The notes under the pieces: model-generated
Told to the model about the DNA's origin: nothing
Seen by the model: only the letters and a program-made list of their open reading frames with translations
Database searches by the model: none
Position numbers and translations under genes: made by a program
Part shown: one piece after another, positions 44,719 through 52,780 of the stretch
How positions within the stretch are numbered: position 1 is the stretch's first letter
Layout: each line of letters begins with the position of its first letter
From: Nonomuraea rhodomycinica
Lineage (GTDB): Bacteria; Actinomycetota; Actinomycetes; Streptosporangiales; Streptosporangiaceae
Assembly: GCF_013363995.1 (NCBI RefSeq)
Contig: NZ_JABWGO010000001.1
Coordinates: forward strand, 2,117,222-2,181,221
Reading direction: 5' to 3'
Length of the DNA stretch: 64,000 nt

Positions 44719-45666
44719 TCAGGCCGGGAAGCGGTAGGTGGTGGTGGAGGTGAAGCGCTCGCCGGGCCGCAGCACCGTGGAGGGGAACTCCGGCCGGTTG
44801 GGCGAGTCGGGGAAGTGCTGGGTCTCCAGGCAGAAGCCCGCGTGCGGCCCGTACGGCGTGGCGGCGCCGTCGAGCATGCCGCCGGCGTAGAACTGCACGC
44901 CGGGCTCGGTGGTGGTGACCTCCATGGTCAGGCCGCTGACGGGCTCGACGACGCGCATGTCGCCCGAGCCGTCCAGGACGAAGCAGTGGTCGTAGGCCCC
45001 GTCGAGGCGGGCGCCGATGGCGTGGGGCGTGGTGAAGTCGAACGGCGTGCCCTTGACCGCGGCGAGCTCCCCGGTGGGGATCTTGTCGTCGTCGACGGGC
45101 AGGTAGTGCTCGGCGCCGATGCGGATCTCGTGGCCGAGCACGTCGCCGCCGCCGGCGAGGTTGAAGTAGGAGTGGTTGGTCAGGTTGAGCACGGTCGGCG
45201 CGTCGGTCTCGGCGGCGTAGTCGATGCGCAGGGCGTCGCCGTCGACCGTGTAGGTGACCGAGGCGGTCAGCGTGCCGGGGTAGCCCTGGTCGCCGTCGGG
45301 GCTGGTCAGGGTGAGCGTCACGGACGTGTCACCGGCGTCGGCGACCGTCCAGACCTTGCTGTCGAACCCCTCGACGCCGCCGTGGAGGCTGGCGGAGCCG
45401 TTGTTGCGCGGCAGGGTGTGGGTGACGCCGTCCAGGGTGAAGGAGCCGTTCGCGATGCGGTTGCCGTACCTGCCGACGACCGCCCCGAAGTAGCGGCTGC
45501 GGGTCAGGTAGTCCTCCAGCGTGTCCAGCCCGAGCACCACGTCGACGCCCGACACCTCCAGCGACTGGAGCACGGCGCCGTAGCTGAGCACGGCGGCCCG
45601 CAGCCGCCCGGAGGTCAGCTCGAAGCGTTCGACGCGCTCCCCCGACGGCAGTGTTCCGAACATCAT
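44719..45666 (-). CDS. galM: Aldose 1-epimerase (galactose mutarotase)
   Basis: A 315-residue sugar mutarotase. Conserved pieces are YFGAVVGRYGNRIA, the catalytic-histidine segments NNGSASLHGG and TNHSYFNLAG, and the C-terminal GFCLETQHFPDSPN with the base glutamate. ATG 45666 overlaps the TGA of the LacI gene (ATGATG) and has GGGAGAGG seven bases upstream, so both genes are co-translated. It links the LacI regulator to sugar use, in keeping with the region beyond 46.8 kb. Confidence 0.92.
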   Translation of the reverse strand: MMFGTLPSGERVERFELTSGRLRAAVLSYGAVLQSLEVSGVDVVLGLDTLEDYLTRSRYFGAVVGRYGNRIANGSFTLDGVTHTLPRNNGSASLHGGVEGFDSKVWTVADAGDTSVTLTLTSPDGDQGYPGTLTASVTYTVDGDALRIDYAAETDAPTVLNLTNHSYFNLAGGGDVLGHEIRIGAEHYLPVDDDKIPTGELAAVKGTPFDFTTPHAIGARLDGAYDHCFVLDGSGDMRVVEPVSGLTMEVTTTEPGVQFYAGGMLDGAATPYGPHAGFCLETQHFPDSPNRPEFPSTVLRPGERFTSTTTYRFPA

Positions 45667-46634
45667 GTGCGTGCCTCTCCCGTGGACTCTCGGACGATCA
45701 GGGTGGTCTCCAGCATCGTGACACCCGTGGCCGCCTCGGCGTCGACCGACTGCAGCAGCATGTCGACGGCGATGCGGCCGGCCGCCGCGGTGGGCATGGC
45801 GATGGTGGTGAGCTTGGGGCGGCCGAGCCGGCCGGCCACGATGTCGTCGACGCCGATCACGCTCACGTCGCGCGGCACCTCGACGCCGCGCTCGGCGAGG
45901 CCCTCGACGAGCCCGATGGCGACGAGGTCGTTGTAGGCGAGGACGCCGGTCGCGCCGGAGGCCACCACGTCGGCGGCGGCGGCCAGGCCGCCCAGCTCGG
46001 TCGGCGGGTTGGGGCCGAGGAAGACGACGTCCACCTCGTTCATCGCGGCGGCCGCCTCCTGCATCTCCTTGCTGGTCCACGACCCGCTCGGGCCGGTGAC
46101 CACGGCCAGCCGGCGGTGGCCGAGCCCGGTGAGGTGCTCGACGGCCAGGCGGGCTCCGCGCCCGACGTCCATGAGGACCGTGGGCATGCCCTTGACCCTG
46201 CGGTTGACCAGGACGAACGGGATCTCCTCGCGCAGGCGCTCTATCGTCCTGTTGGTCAGGCGCGGGCTGCACAGCAGGACGCCGTCGACCTGTTTGGTGA
46301 GGGTCTGGATCAGATCCTCCTCGGCCTTCGGGTCCTCGTCGGTGTCGGCCACGAAGACGTGGTAGTCGCGCAGCCGGGCCTGGGCCTGGGCGGCCTTGAT
46401 GAGCGGCGGGAAGAAGGGGTTGGCGATGTCGGCCACGATGAGGCCGAGGTTGTGGGTGCGGCCGGTGGTCAGCGCGCGGGCGGCGCGGTTGGGCCGGTAG
46501 CCGAGGTCCTCGGCGACCGCCAGCACGCGGGTGCGGGTCTCCGGGTTGACCAGGTGCGGCGCGGAGAAGGAGCGCGACACCGTGGAGACGTGGACACCGG
46601 AAGCGCGGGCCACGTCGCGAATCGTCACTGCCAC
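45663..46634 (-). CDS. LacI family transcriptional regulator
   Basis: A 323-residue repressor. The DNA-binding domain (TIRDVARASGVHVSTVSRSF and the hinge) occupies residues 1-60, followed by a periplasmic-binding-protein-like sensor domain (GLIVADIANPFFPPLIKAA; GVLAYNDLVAIGL). GTG 46634 follows GGAGGAGG by six bases. It is divergent from the SDR-KdgD operon. Operator-like palindromes lie in its own promoter (46668-46681) and in the divergent promoter (46814-46825), so it likely controls both directions. The inducer is unknown; a sugar acid or galactoside fits the neighbours. Confidence 0.9.
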   Translation of the reverse strand: MAVTIRDVARASGVHVSTVSRSFSAPHLVNPETRTRVLAVAEDLGYRPNRAARALTTGRTHNLGLIVADIANPFFPPLIKAAQAQARLRDYHVFVADTDEDPKAEEDLIQTLTKQVDGVLLCSPRLTNRTIERLREEIPFVLVNRRVKGMPTVLMDVGRGARLAVEHLTGLGHRRLAVVTGPSGSWTSKEMQEAAAAMNEVDVVFLGPNPPTELGGLAAAADVVASGATGVLAYNDLVAIGLVEGLAERGVEVPRDVSVIGVDDIVAGRLGRPKLTTIAMPTAAAGRIAVDMLLQSVDAEAATGVTMLETTLIVRESTGEART

Positions 46635-46660
46635 GCCTGGCCTCCTCCGACCACAGCTGT

Positions 46661-46691
46661 ACTTTAGTGCAAGCGTTTGTATTGCTGTCAA
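46661..46691 (-). promoter_or_regulatory. lacI-galM promoter with LacI-type operator in the spacer
   Basis: On the minus strand TTGACA (46686-46691) and TAAAGT (46661-46666) form a promoter with a 19-base spacer. The spacer holds the imperfect palindrome TGCAAGCGTTTGTA (plus-strand reading, 46668-46681) with the central CG typical of LacI-family sites, which suggests autorepression. Confidence 0.6.
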
Positions 46692-46779
46692 TGAGCCGTC
46701 GCCGCCTGGCCAGCACCGTCGGCGCACCACCCTATCCCTATGTTCCCCCAAGTGGGAGGGGCGGCCACCCCGTCGCCGC

Positions 46780-46825
46780 TTGACGTTGCCGGAACGAAAC
46801 CTCAATACTTTTTGCAACCGGTTGC
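46780..46825 (+). promoter_or_regulatory. Promoter and LacI-type operator of the SDR-KdgD operon
   Basis: TTGACG (46780-46785) and AATACT (46804-46809) give a promoter with an 18-base spacer. The perfect 12-bp palindrome GCAACCGGTTGC (46814-46825) lies just after the -10, where a bound repressor would stop transcription. The core CAACCGGTTG recurs at 57450-57459. Confidence 0.65.
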
Positions 46826-46858
46826 CGAACCCGAACCCCAGGAGTGGTGAAAGATCCG

Positions 46859-47746
46859 ATGACACGAACACTGGTGACCGGGAGCGCCGGCCGGCTCGGG
46901 CGCAGCGTGGTCGCCACATTGGCGCAGGCCGGCCACGAGGTGATCGGGGTCGACGTCGCGCCGGGCACTCCCCCGGAGGCGGCCGCCACGCTGCCCGCCG
47001 ACCTGACCGACCTCGGCCAGGCGTACGACGTCCTCAACCGCTTCCGCCCCGACGTGGTGGTCCACCTGGCCGCCATCGCGACGCCGTTCAGCCGGCCCGA
47101 GGGCGTCATCTACCGGACCAACACCCAGCTCGCCTTCAACGTCTGCGAGGCGGCGAGCGGCACCGGGGTCGGCCGGGTGGTCGTCGCCAGCAGCCCCACC
47201 GTCATCGGCTACGGCGCGCCGCGCGGGTGGGCGCCGCGCTACCTGCCGATCGACGAGGAGCACCCGGCCGAGCCATGGAACGCCTACAGCCTGTCCAAGC
47301 TGGTGGCCGAGCAGACCATGGCCGCCTTCGCGCGCGCCTCGCAGACCAGGTACGCGGCCGTGCGGCCGTGCTTCGTGGTGGCCCCCGAGGAGTGGGCCGG
47401 CGCGCCCACCCAGTCCGGCCACACGATCGCCGAGCGGCTGGACCGGCCGGAGATCGCCGGGGTGTCGCTGTTCAACTACATCGACGCGCGCGACGCCTCC
47501 GAGATGATCTCCGTCCTGATCGACCGCATGGGTGACGTGCCGAGCGGCGAGGTCTTCTTCGCCGGCGCGGCCGACGCCCTCGCCCGAGAGCCCCTGGCGG
47601 AGCTGCTGCCCGCCGTCAACCCCGCCACCGCGGCCGCCGCCGCCGCGCTGACCGGCACCGCCCCCGCCTTCTCCTCGGCCAAGGCCGAGCGGCTGCTGGG
47701 CTGGACCCCCAAGCGCGACTGGCGAACCGAACTGGAGATCGGATGA
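46859..47746 (+). CDS. NAD-dependent epimerase/dehydratase-type SDR (sugar-acid context)
   Basis: A 295-residue extended SDR. It has the dinucleotide motif GSAGRLG near residue 8, VVHLAAIATP, a serine-rich VVVASSPTVIGYG strand and YSLSK as catalytic Tyr/Lys. It could be a sugar-nucleotide epimerase or a uronate-dehydrogenase-like enzyme. Its operon, with a KdgD and an enolase-superfamily dehydratase, favours oxidation of a sugar or uronic acid. ATG 46859 has AGGAG about 12 bases upstream; an in-frame GTG at 46844 is too close to it. It overlaps the next gene by four bases. Confidence 0.8.
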   Translation: MTRTLVTGSAGRLGRSVVATLAQAGHEVIGVDVAPGTPPEAAATLPADLTDLGQAYDVLNRFRPDVVVHLAAIATPFSRPEGVIYRTNTQLAFNVCEAASGTGVGRVVVASSPTVIGYGAPRGWAPRYLPIDEEHPAEPWNAYSLSKLVAEQTMAAFARASQTRYAAVRPCFVVAPEEWAGAPTQSGHTIAERLDRPEIAGVSLFNYIDARDASEMISVLIDRMGDVPSGEVFFAGAADALAREPLAELLPAVNPATAAAAAALTGTAPAFSSAKAERLLGWTPKRDWRTELEIG

Positions 47747-48651
47747 ACCTCAGCGGGATCCTCTTCTTCCCGGTCACACCGTTCGACGCCGAGGGGCGCC
47801 TGGCCGAGGAGGTGCTGGCCGAGCACATCGGGCGCGGCCTGGAGCACCGGCCGGGCGCCGTCTTCGTCGCCTGCGGAACCGGCGAGTTCCCCGCGCTGTC
47901 GGAGGCCGAGCACGAGGCGGCGGTCCGGGTGGCCGTCACGGCGGCGCGGGGCGGGACCCCGGTGCTGGCCGGCGCGGGCGGGCCGCTCGGCTCGGCGCTG
48001 CGCCAGGCGCGCGCGGCCCGCGAGGCGGGCGCCGACGGGCTGCTGCTCATGCCGCCGTACCTGGCGATGGGGCCGCGCGAGGGCTTCACCGCGTACGTGC
48101 GGGCGGTCGCCGAGGTGCTCCCCGTGATCATCTACATGCGCGGCTCGGTGGTGCTCACCCCCGAGCAGGTGGTGGAGCTGGCCCGGATCCCCGGCGTCGT
48201 CGGCCTGAAGGACGGGCTGGGCGACATCGACCTCATCCAGCGGGTCGTCCTGGCCGTGCGGCGCGAGATCGGGCCGGGCTTCGCGTTCTTCAACGGGCTG
48301 CCGACGGCCGAGCTGACCATGGGCGCCTACCGGGGCATCGGCGTCGAGCTGTACTCCTCCGCGGTGTTCGCGTTCGCCCCGGAGATCGCCACCGCCTACC
48401 TCGCGGGCGCCGAGAGCCTGATCACCGAGTTCTACGAGCCGCTCGTACGGCTGCGCTCCAAGGTCCCGGGGTACGCCGTGTCGCTGGTCAAGGCCGGGGT
48501 GCGACTGACCGGCCTGGACCCGGGCCCGGTGCGGCCCCCACTGGTGGACGCCGCGCCCGAGCACGTGGCCGAGCTGGCGGAGCTCGTCCGGCACGGCAGG
48601 GCCGTCGCGGCCGCGCACGGCAAGGCCACGGCGACGGCGGCCGGCAGGTGA
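47743..48651 (+). CDS. kdgD: 5-dehydro-4-deoxyglucarate dehydratase-like (DHDPS superfamily), copy 1
   Basis: A 302-residue class-I aldolase-fold enzyme. The start LSGILFFPVTPF and MPPYL..GP.EG fit KDG dehydratase, which decarboxylates and dehydrates 5-keto-4-deoxyglucarate to alpha-ketoglutarate semialdehyde. The Schiff-base lysine is K156 (GLKDGLGD) and the catalytic tyrosine Y131 (IIYMRG). It is closely similar to the copy at 62.4 kb, sharing FFNGLPTAELT, YSSAVFAFAPEIA and GYAVSLVKAGVRL. It starts inside the SDR stop codon (ATGA) and ends in a GTGA overlap with the next gene. Confidence 0.85.
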   Translation: MNLSGILFFPVTPFDAEGRLAEEVLAEHIGRGLEHRPGAVFVACGTGEFPALSEAEHEAAVRVAVTAARGGTPVLAGAGGPLGSALRQARAAREAGADGLLLMPPYLAMGPREGFTAYVRAVAEVLPVIIYMRGSVVLTPEQVVELARIPGVVGLKDGLGDIDLIQRVVLAVRREIGPGFAFFNGLPTAELTMGAYRGIGVELYSSAVFAFAPEIATAYLAGAESLITEFYEPLVRLRSKVPGYAVSLVKAGVRLTGLDPGPVRPPLVDAAPEHVAELAELVRHGRAVAAAHGKATATAAGR

Positions 48652-49697
48652 TCCGCGACCTGCGGGTGAGCGCCCGCACGGCCGCCCTGCCGCGGCCCTG
48701 GGGGCCGGACGTGCCCGTCAACCACGTGCTGGTCGTCGAGGTGGTCCTGGAGGACGGCCGCGTCGGCACGGGCTTCTCCTGGACGCCGCAGATCGGCGCG
48801 CGGGCCGTGCGGGCGCTGCTGGAGCACGACGTGCGCGAGGCGGTCGTCGGCCTCGACCCGCACCCGGAGGTGGTGTGGGACCGGCTCTGGCGGCACCTGC
48901 GCGAGGCGGGCCCCGGCGGCCTCACCACCATCGCGCTCGCCGGCGTGGACCTCGCGCTGTGGGACCTGCGGTGCGGCGAGCGCGGGATCGTGGACGTGCT
49001 CGGCCGCCGCAGGGACACCGTCCCCGTCTACGGCAGCGGCGTCAACCTGCACTACTCGCTGGAGGAACTGGTCGCGCAGGCGGAGCGGTGGAAGGCCGCC
49101 GGCCATCCGGCCGTCAAGATCAAGGTGGGCCGGCCCGACCTGCGCGAGGACGTCGAGCGGGTGGCGGCGGTCCGCGAGGTGATCGGCCCCGACCGGCTGC
49201 TGATGATCGACGCCAACCAGCGCTGGGACCTGCACCGGGCCCGCCGCGCGGTCGAGGAGCTGGCCCCGTACGGGCTGCACTGGCTGGAGGAGCCGCTGCC
49301 GGCCGACGACGTGGCCGCGCACGTGGAGCTGCGCCGGTCGGTGGACGTGCCGATCGCGGTCGGCGAGAACGTCTACACCGTCTACGGCTTCCGCGACCTG
49401 CTGACGGCGGGCGCCTGCGACGTGGTGCAGCCCAACGTGGTCAGGGTGGGCGGCATCACGCCGTTCCTGCGCATCGCGGAGCTGGCGCGGGCGTTCGGCG
49501 TGCCCGTCCACCCCCACCTGCTGCCCGACCTGTCGGCGCAGCTCGCGCTCACGCTGCCGCTGCCGTGCATGGCCGAGGAGGTCGAGGACGCCTCGTTCGC
49601 GGCCCTCGGGCTGCTGGAGGAGCCGTACCCGGTCCGGGTGAGCGGTGGGAAGCTGAGCGTCGGCGAGCACCGGGGCCTCGGGCTCCGCTGGAGGTGA
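48648..49697 (+). CDS. Enolase-superfamily sugar-acid dehydratase or cycloisomerase
   Basis: A 349-residue member of the mandelate racemase/muconate lactonising subgroup. KxK is at 157-159 (VKIKVG), the metal ligands are D188, E214 and E240 (IDAN, LEEP, VGEN) and a histidine pair lies at 288-290 (VHPH). Such enzymes dehydrate glucarate or galactarate, or open galactarolactone, giving the keto-deoxy acid used by KdgD. The exact substrate cannot be read off. GTG 48648 overlaps the preceding TGA. It belongs to one tightly packed operon from 46.86 to 51.59 kb. Confidence 0.85.
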   Translation: MIRDLRVSARTAALPRPWGPDVPVNHVLVVEVVLEDGRVGTGFSWTPQIGARAVRALLEHDVREAVVGLDPHPEVVWDRLWRHLREAGPGGLTTIALAGVDLALWDLRCGERGIVDVLGRRRDTVPVYGSGVNLHYSLEELVAQAERWKAAGHPAVKIKVGRPDLREDVERVAAVREVIGPDRLLMIDANQRWDLHRARRAVEELAPYGLHWLEEPLPADDVAAHVELRRSVDVPIAVGENVYTVYGFRDLLTAGACDVVQPNVVRVGGITPFLRIAELARAFGVPVHPHLLPDLSAQLALTLPLPCMAEEVEDASFAALGLLEEPYPVRVSGGKLSVGEHRGLGLRWR

Positions 49698-49699
49698 GC

Positions 49700-51589
49700 A
49701 TGCGGGTCGTACTGGCGGGCACGCGCGGGTTCGGCGCCCACTACCTGGAACGGCTGCGGCACCTGCGGGACGTGGTCGAGCTGGCCGGCGTCTGCGACAC
49801 CGCGCCGCCGGAGCCGGGGGCGCTCGACGGGCTCGGCGAGCCGGAGTTCTCGCCCGACCTGCCCGAGCTGGTCAAGCGGACCGGGGCGCGGATCGCGATC
49901 CTGGCCACGCCCATCCCGACGCACGCCGAGCTCACCCTGGCCGCGCTGGCGGCGGGGGCGCACGTGCTGGTGGAGAAGCCGACGGCGGCCACGCTGGCCG
50001 ACTTCGAGCGCATGGAGCGGGCCGCCGCCGAGGCCGGTCTGGCCTGCCAGGTGGGCTTCCAGAGCCTCGGGTCGGCGGCGATCCCGGCGGTGCGCGAGAT
50101 GATCGCCTCGGGCGTGATCGGCCAGGTCACCGGGGTCGGCGTGGGCGGCTCCTGGCCGCGGCCCGCCTCCTACTTCACGCGCAGCCCCTGGGCGGGGCGG
50201 CGCCGGCTCGACGGCGTGGACGTCGTGGACGGGGCCCTGACGAACCCGTTCGCGCACGCGCTGGCGACCGCCCTGGCGGTGGCCGGGGCCGAGGAGCGCG
50301 GCGCCGTCGAGGCGGTCGAGACCGAGCTGTTCCACGCCAACGCCATCGAGTCGGACGACACCTCGTCGATCCGCGTCACCACCGCGGGCGGGCCGCCGAT
50401 CGTGGCCGCGGTGACGCTGTGCGCCGCCGGCCGGGACGAGCCGTACGTGGTCGTCCACGGGGAACGGGGGCGGATCCGGCTCACGTACACGCTGGACGAG
50501 GTCCAGGTGAACGACGAGCCCGTGCGCCGCTTCGGCCGGACCGACCTGCTGCGCAACCTGGTGGCGCACGTCGGCTCGGGCGAGCCGCTGCTCGTGCCGA
50601 TCGCCAGGACGGGGGCGTTCATGGAGGTCATGGAGGCCATCCGGCTCGCGCCCGACCCGCTGCCGATCGCCGCGGACCACCTCGACCGCTCCGGCGAGGG
50701 CGTGGTGCTGCCGGGGATCGCCGACCTGGTCGACGCGAGCGCGGACCGGCTCGCGCTGTTCTCCGAGCTGGGCGCCTCCTGGGCGACGCCGCTGCTGGCC
50801 GGCGACACGGTCGTCGCCGAGTACGTCACCCGGCCCGACCTGCCGCTCACCGAGTCGCCCCGGCCGTACCTGCACCCGGTGCGCACGCTGGGCGGGACCG
50901 TCGTGACCGAGGTCCGCCCGCAGGACCACCCGCACCATCTGGGCGCCGGCGTGGCCGTCACCGACGTGGGCGGGCGCAACTTCTGGGGCGGGCGCACGTA
51001 CGTCCGCGACCGGGGGCCCGCCTGGCTCGACAACCACGGCGTGCAGCGGCACGTGGCGTTCGAGGAGCGCGACGCGGCCGGCTTCGCCGAGACGCTGCTG
51101 TGGGAGCGGCCGGGCGAGGAGCCGGTCGTGCGCGAGGAGCGGACGGCGCGGGCGGTGCCGCTGTCGCGGGGCTGGGCACTGCGTCTCTCCTTCACGCTGC
51201 GCAACCTCACCGGCTCGCCGCTGACCGTGGAGAGCTCGGCCACCAAGGGACGGGCCGGCGCCGGGTACGGCGGGTTCTTCTGGCGGGCTCCCGCCGGGTC
51301 GCCGGGGCTGCGGGTCTTCACCGGCGAGGCCGAGGGCGAGCAGGCGGTCCACGGGTCGCGGGCGCCGTGGCTGGCGCTGTCGGCCGAGGGCTGGACGCTG
51401 GTGTTCGCCCAGGACGACGACCCGTGGTTCGTGCGGGTCGCCGAGTATCCCGGGGTGGGCACGGCGCTGGCCTGGGACACGCCGCTGGTCTTCGACGACG
51501 TGCTGGCCCGCCGGGTCACCGTGCTCGTGGCCGACGGCCGTCTGACGCCCCAGGACGTCCCCGCGCTGGTGGCCGAGGCCACGAGTTGA
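49700..51589 (+). CDS. Fusion: Gfo/Idh/MocA oxidoreductase + DUF6807 (PmoA-like) domain
   Basis: A 629-residue two-domain protein. Residues 1-350 are a Gfo/Idh/MocA oxidoreductase: a Rossmann start MRVVLAGTRGFGAHYLERL, LATPIPTHAEL and the lysine motif EKP at 92-94. Residues about 360-629 match DUF6807: YLHPVRTLGGTVVTEVRPQD, then HPHHLGAGVAVTDVGGRNFW and SATKGRAGAGYGGFFWRAP. The frame is continuous and the join has no stop or slip. Gfo/Idh proteins act on sugar or inositol C-OH groups with NAD(P). The DUF6807 role is not known; its conserved histidines suggest a sugar- or metal-binding sheet. GGAGG precedes ATG 49700. Confidence 0.85.
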   Translation: MRVVLAGTRGFGAHYLERLRHLRDVVELAGVCDTAPPEPGALDGLGEPEFSPDLPELVKRTGARIAILATPIPTHAELTLAALAAGAHVLVEKPTAATLADFERMERAAAEAGLACQVGFQSLGSAAIPAVREMIASGVIGQVTGVGVGGSWPRPASYFTRSPWAGRRRLDGVDVVDGALTNPFAHALATALAVAGAEERGAVEAVETELFHANAIESDDTSSIRVTTAGGPPIVAAVTLCAAGRDEPYVVVHGERGRIRLTYTLDEVQVNDEPVRRFGRTDLLRNLVAHVGSGEPLLVPIARTGAFMEVMEAIRLAPDPLPIAADHLDRSGEGVVLPGIADLVDASADRLALFSELGASWATPLLAGDTVVAEYVTRPDLPLTESPRPYLHPVRTLGGTVVTEVRPQDHPHHLGAGVAVTDVGGRNFWGGRTYVRDRGPAWLDNHGVQRHVAFEERDAAGFAETLLWERPGEEPVVREERTARAVPLSRGWALRLSFTLRNLTGSPLTVESSATKGRAGAGYGGFFWRAPAGSPGLRVFTGEAEGEQAVHGSRAPWLALSAEGWTLVFAQDDDPWFVRVAEYPGVGTALAWDTPLVFDDVLARRVTVLVADGRLTPQDVPALVAEATS

Positions 51590-51644
51590 GTCTCCCGGGC
51601 GCCTGGGCCGCGGGCCCGGACGCCCGGGTGTGCGGGCTCCGCGC

Positions 51645-52775
51645 TCAGGCGCCCAGGTGGTGTCGCAGCCAGGCGAAGGCGTGCTCCTGCATGGGCACGG
51701 TGAACGCGTGCGGCGCGTCGAAGAAGACCCCCTCGTAACCGCCGTCCGGGTACGCCCGGGAGATGATCGCGTGGGCCCGGCGCATCCCGGCGGGCGGGAA
51801 CAGCTCGTCCCGCTCGCCGTACTGCACCAGGAGCGGCCGCGGGGCCGCCGAGGCGGCCAGGGACGGCCAGTCGCACACCCGCGACAGGCCGGGCGGGTAG
51901 AGCATCCAGGTGTGCGCGGCCACGTGGCGGTCGAGCAGCTCGCGGTAGGACGACATCATGGCCGCGACGGCGACCGCGCCGATCGCCGGGTCGAACGCAC
52001 CGAGCAGCGCGGCGCGCAGGCCGCCGCCCGACAGCCCCACGCAGCCCACGGCGCCGACGTCGGGCCGGGAGCGCAGGTAGGCCGCCGCGGCCAGGTCCTC
52101 CCCCGCCACCGCCCCGGCCAGCGACGTGCCGAGCAGCACGCAGTACTTCTCCAGCAGGTGCTCGTGCCGGGCCGCGGCGCGGTCGTAGGCGTCGGCCTGG
52201 GACAGCCCCTCGGACACGCCGGCGGCGGCCGCCGCGGCCACCGGCTCGGGCATGACCTCCAGCGGGAAGCGGCGGCTCCCCCAGCCGAGGACGTCGTGGA
52301 CCAGCACGGCGAAGCCGCGCCGGGCCAGCTCACCGGCGTAGGCGCGGCCGCCGTAGATCTGCCCGCGCAGCCGGGTCACCTCAGGGGACGGCGGGCCGGG
52401 GCCGTCGGCGATCTTCTCCTTGCCGGCGAACTTCATGCCGGCGTGGCAGTGCAGCGCGACGACGCCCGGCAGCGGGCCGGCCGCGCCGCGCGGCCTGAGC
52501 AGGTACGCCCGGGTGCGCGGGCCGTAGCCGACCGACCAGGACAGCTCCTCGCCGGCGAGGTCGCCGGCGGTCCAGGAGCGCTCCACGCGGACGTCGCCGG
52601 CCGTGAGGTCGAGCACGCCGGCCGCCTCGCGGGCGGCCCGGCGCAGCCGCGGGCCCGGGGCGGCCTCGGGGAACAGGCCGCGCCCGCGCGCGGCCACCTC
52701 GGCGAGGCCGGCGAACTCCCCGAGGTGCCGCGAGACCATCGGCTCAGGCATCGGCTCAGGCATCGGCTCAGGCAT
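51645..52775 (-). CDS. Dienelactone-hydrolase/acetylxylan-esterase-like alpha/beta hydrolase
   Basis: A 376-residue cytoplasmic hydrolase. The nucleophile lies in GCVGLSGGG, the aspartate in YGERDELFPP and the histidine in APHAF, in the usual order. Large family members cleave acetyl or lactone esters on sugars. The start is ambiguous because a 12-bp tandem repeat supplies four in-frame ATGs (52775, 52763, 52751, 52739); the first overlaps the preceding gene's end, the last gives MVSRHLGEFAG. It is downstream of, and likely co-transcribed with, the Gfo/Idh gene, and converges with the fusion gene. Confidence 0.8.
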   Translation of the reverse strand: MPEPMPEPMPEPMVSRHLGEFAGLAEVAARGRGLFPEAAPGPRLRRAAREAAGVLDLTAGDVRVERSWTAGDLAGEELSWSVGYGPRTRAYLLRPRGAAGPLPGVVALHCHAGMKFAGKEKIADGPGPPSPEVTRLRGQIYGGRAYAGELARRGFAVLVHDVLGWGSRRFPLEVMPEPVAAAAAAGVSEGLSQADAYDRAAARHEHLLEKYCVLLGTSLAGAVAGEDLAAAAYLRSRPDVGAVGCVGLSGGGLRAALLGAFDPAIGAVAVAAMMSSYRELLDRHVAAHTWMLYPPGLSRVCDWPSLAASAAPRPLLVQYGERDELFPPAGMRRAHAIISRAYPDGGYEGVFFDAPHAFTVPMQEHAFAWLRHHLGA

Positions 52776-52780
52776 CGGCC
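52737..52780. repeat. 12-bp tandem repeat at a stop/start junction
   Basis: CATCGGCTCAGG is repeated head to tail about three and a half times. On the minus strand it reads GATGCCTGAGCC, so each unit carries an ATG and, in another frame, a TGA. The Gfo/Idh gene stops in the first unit it meets and the hydrolase gains Met-Pro-Glu-Pro repeats. Confidence 0.85.

Noticed and set aside
42082..45936. 1,284-residue plus-strand open frame across ftsK and galM
   Set aside because: It runs antisense through well-identified genes; composition (His, Asp, Leu, Gly, Arg) is that of a shadow frame.
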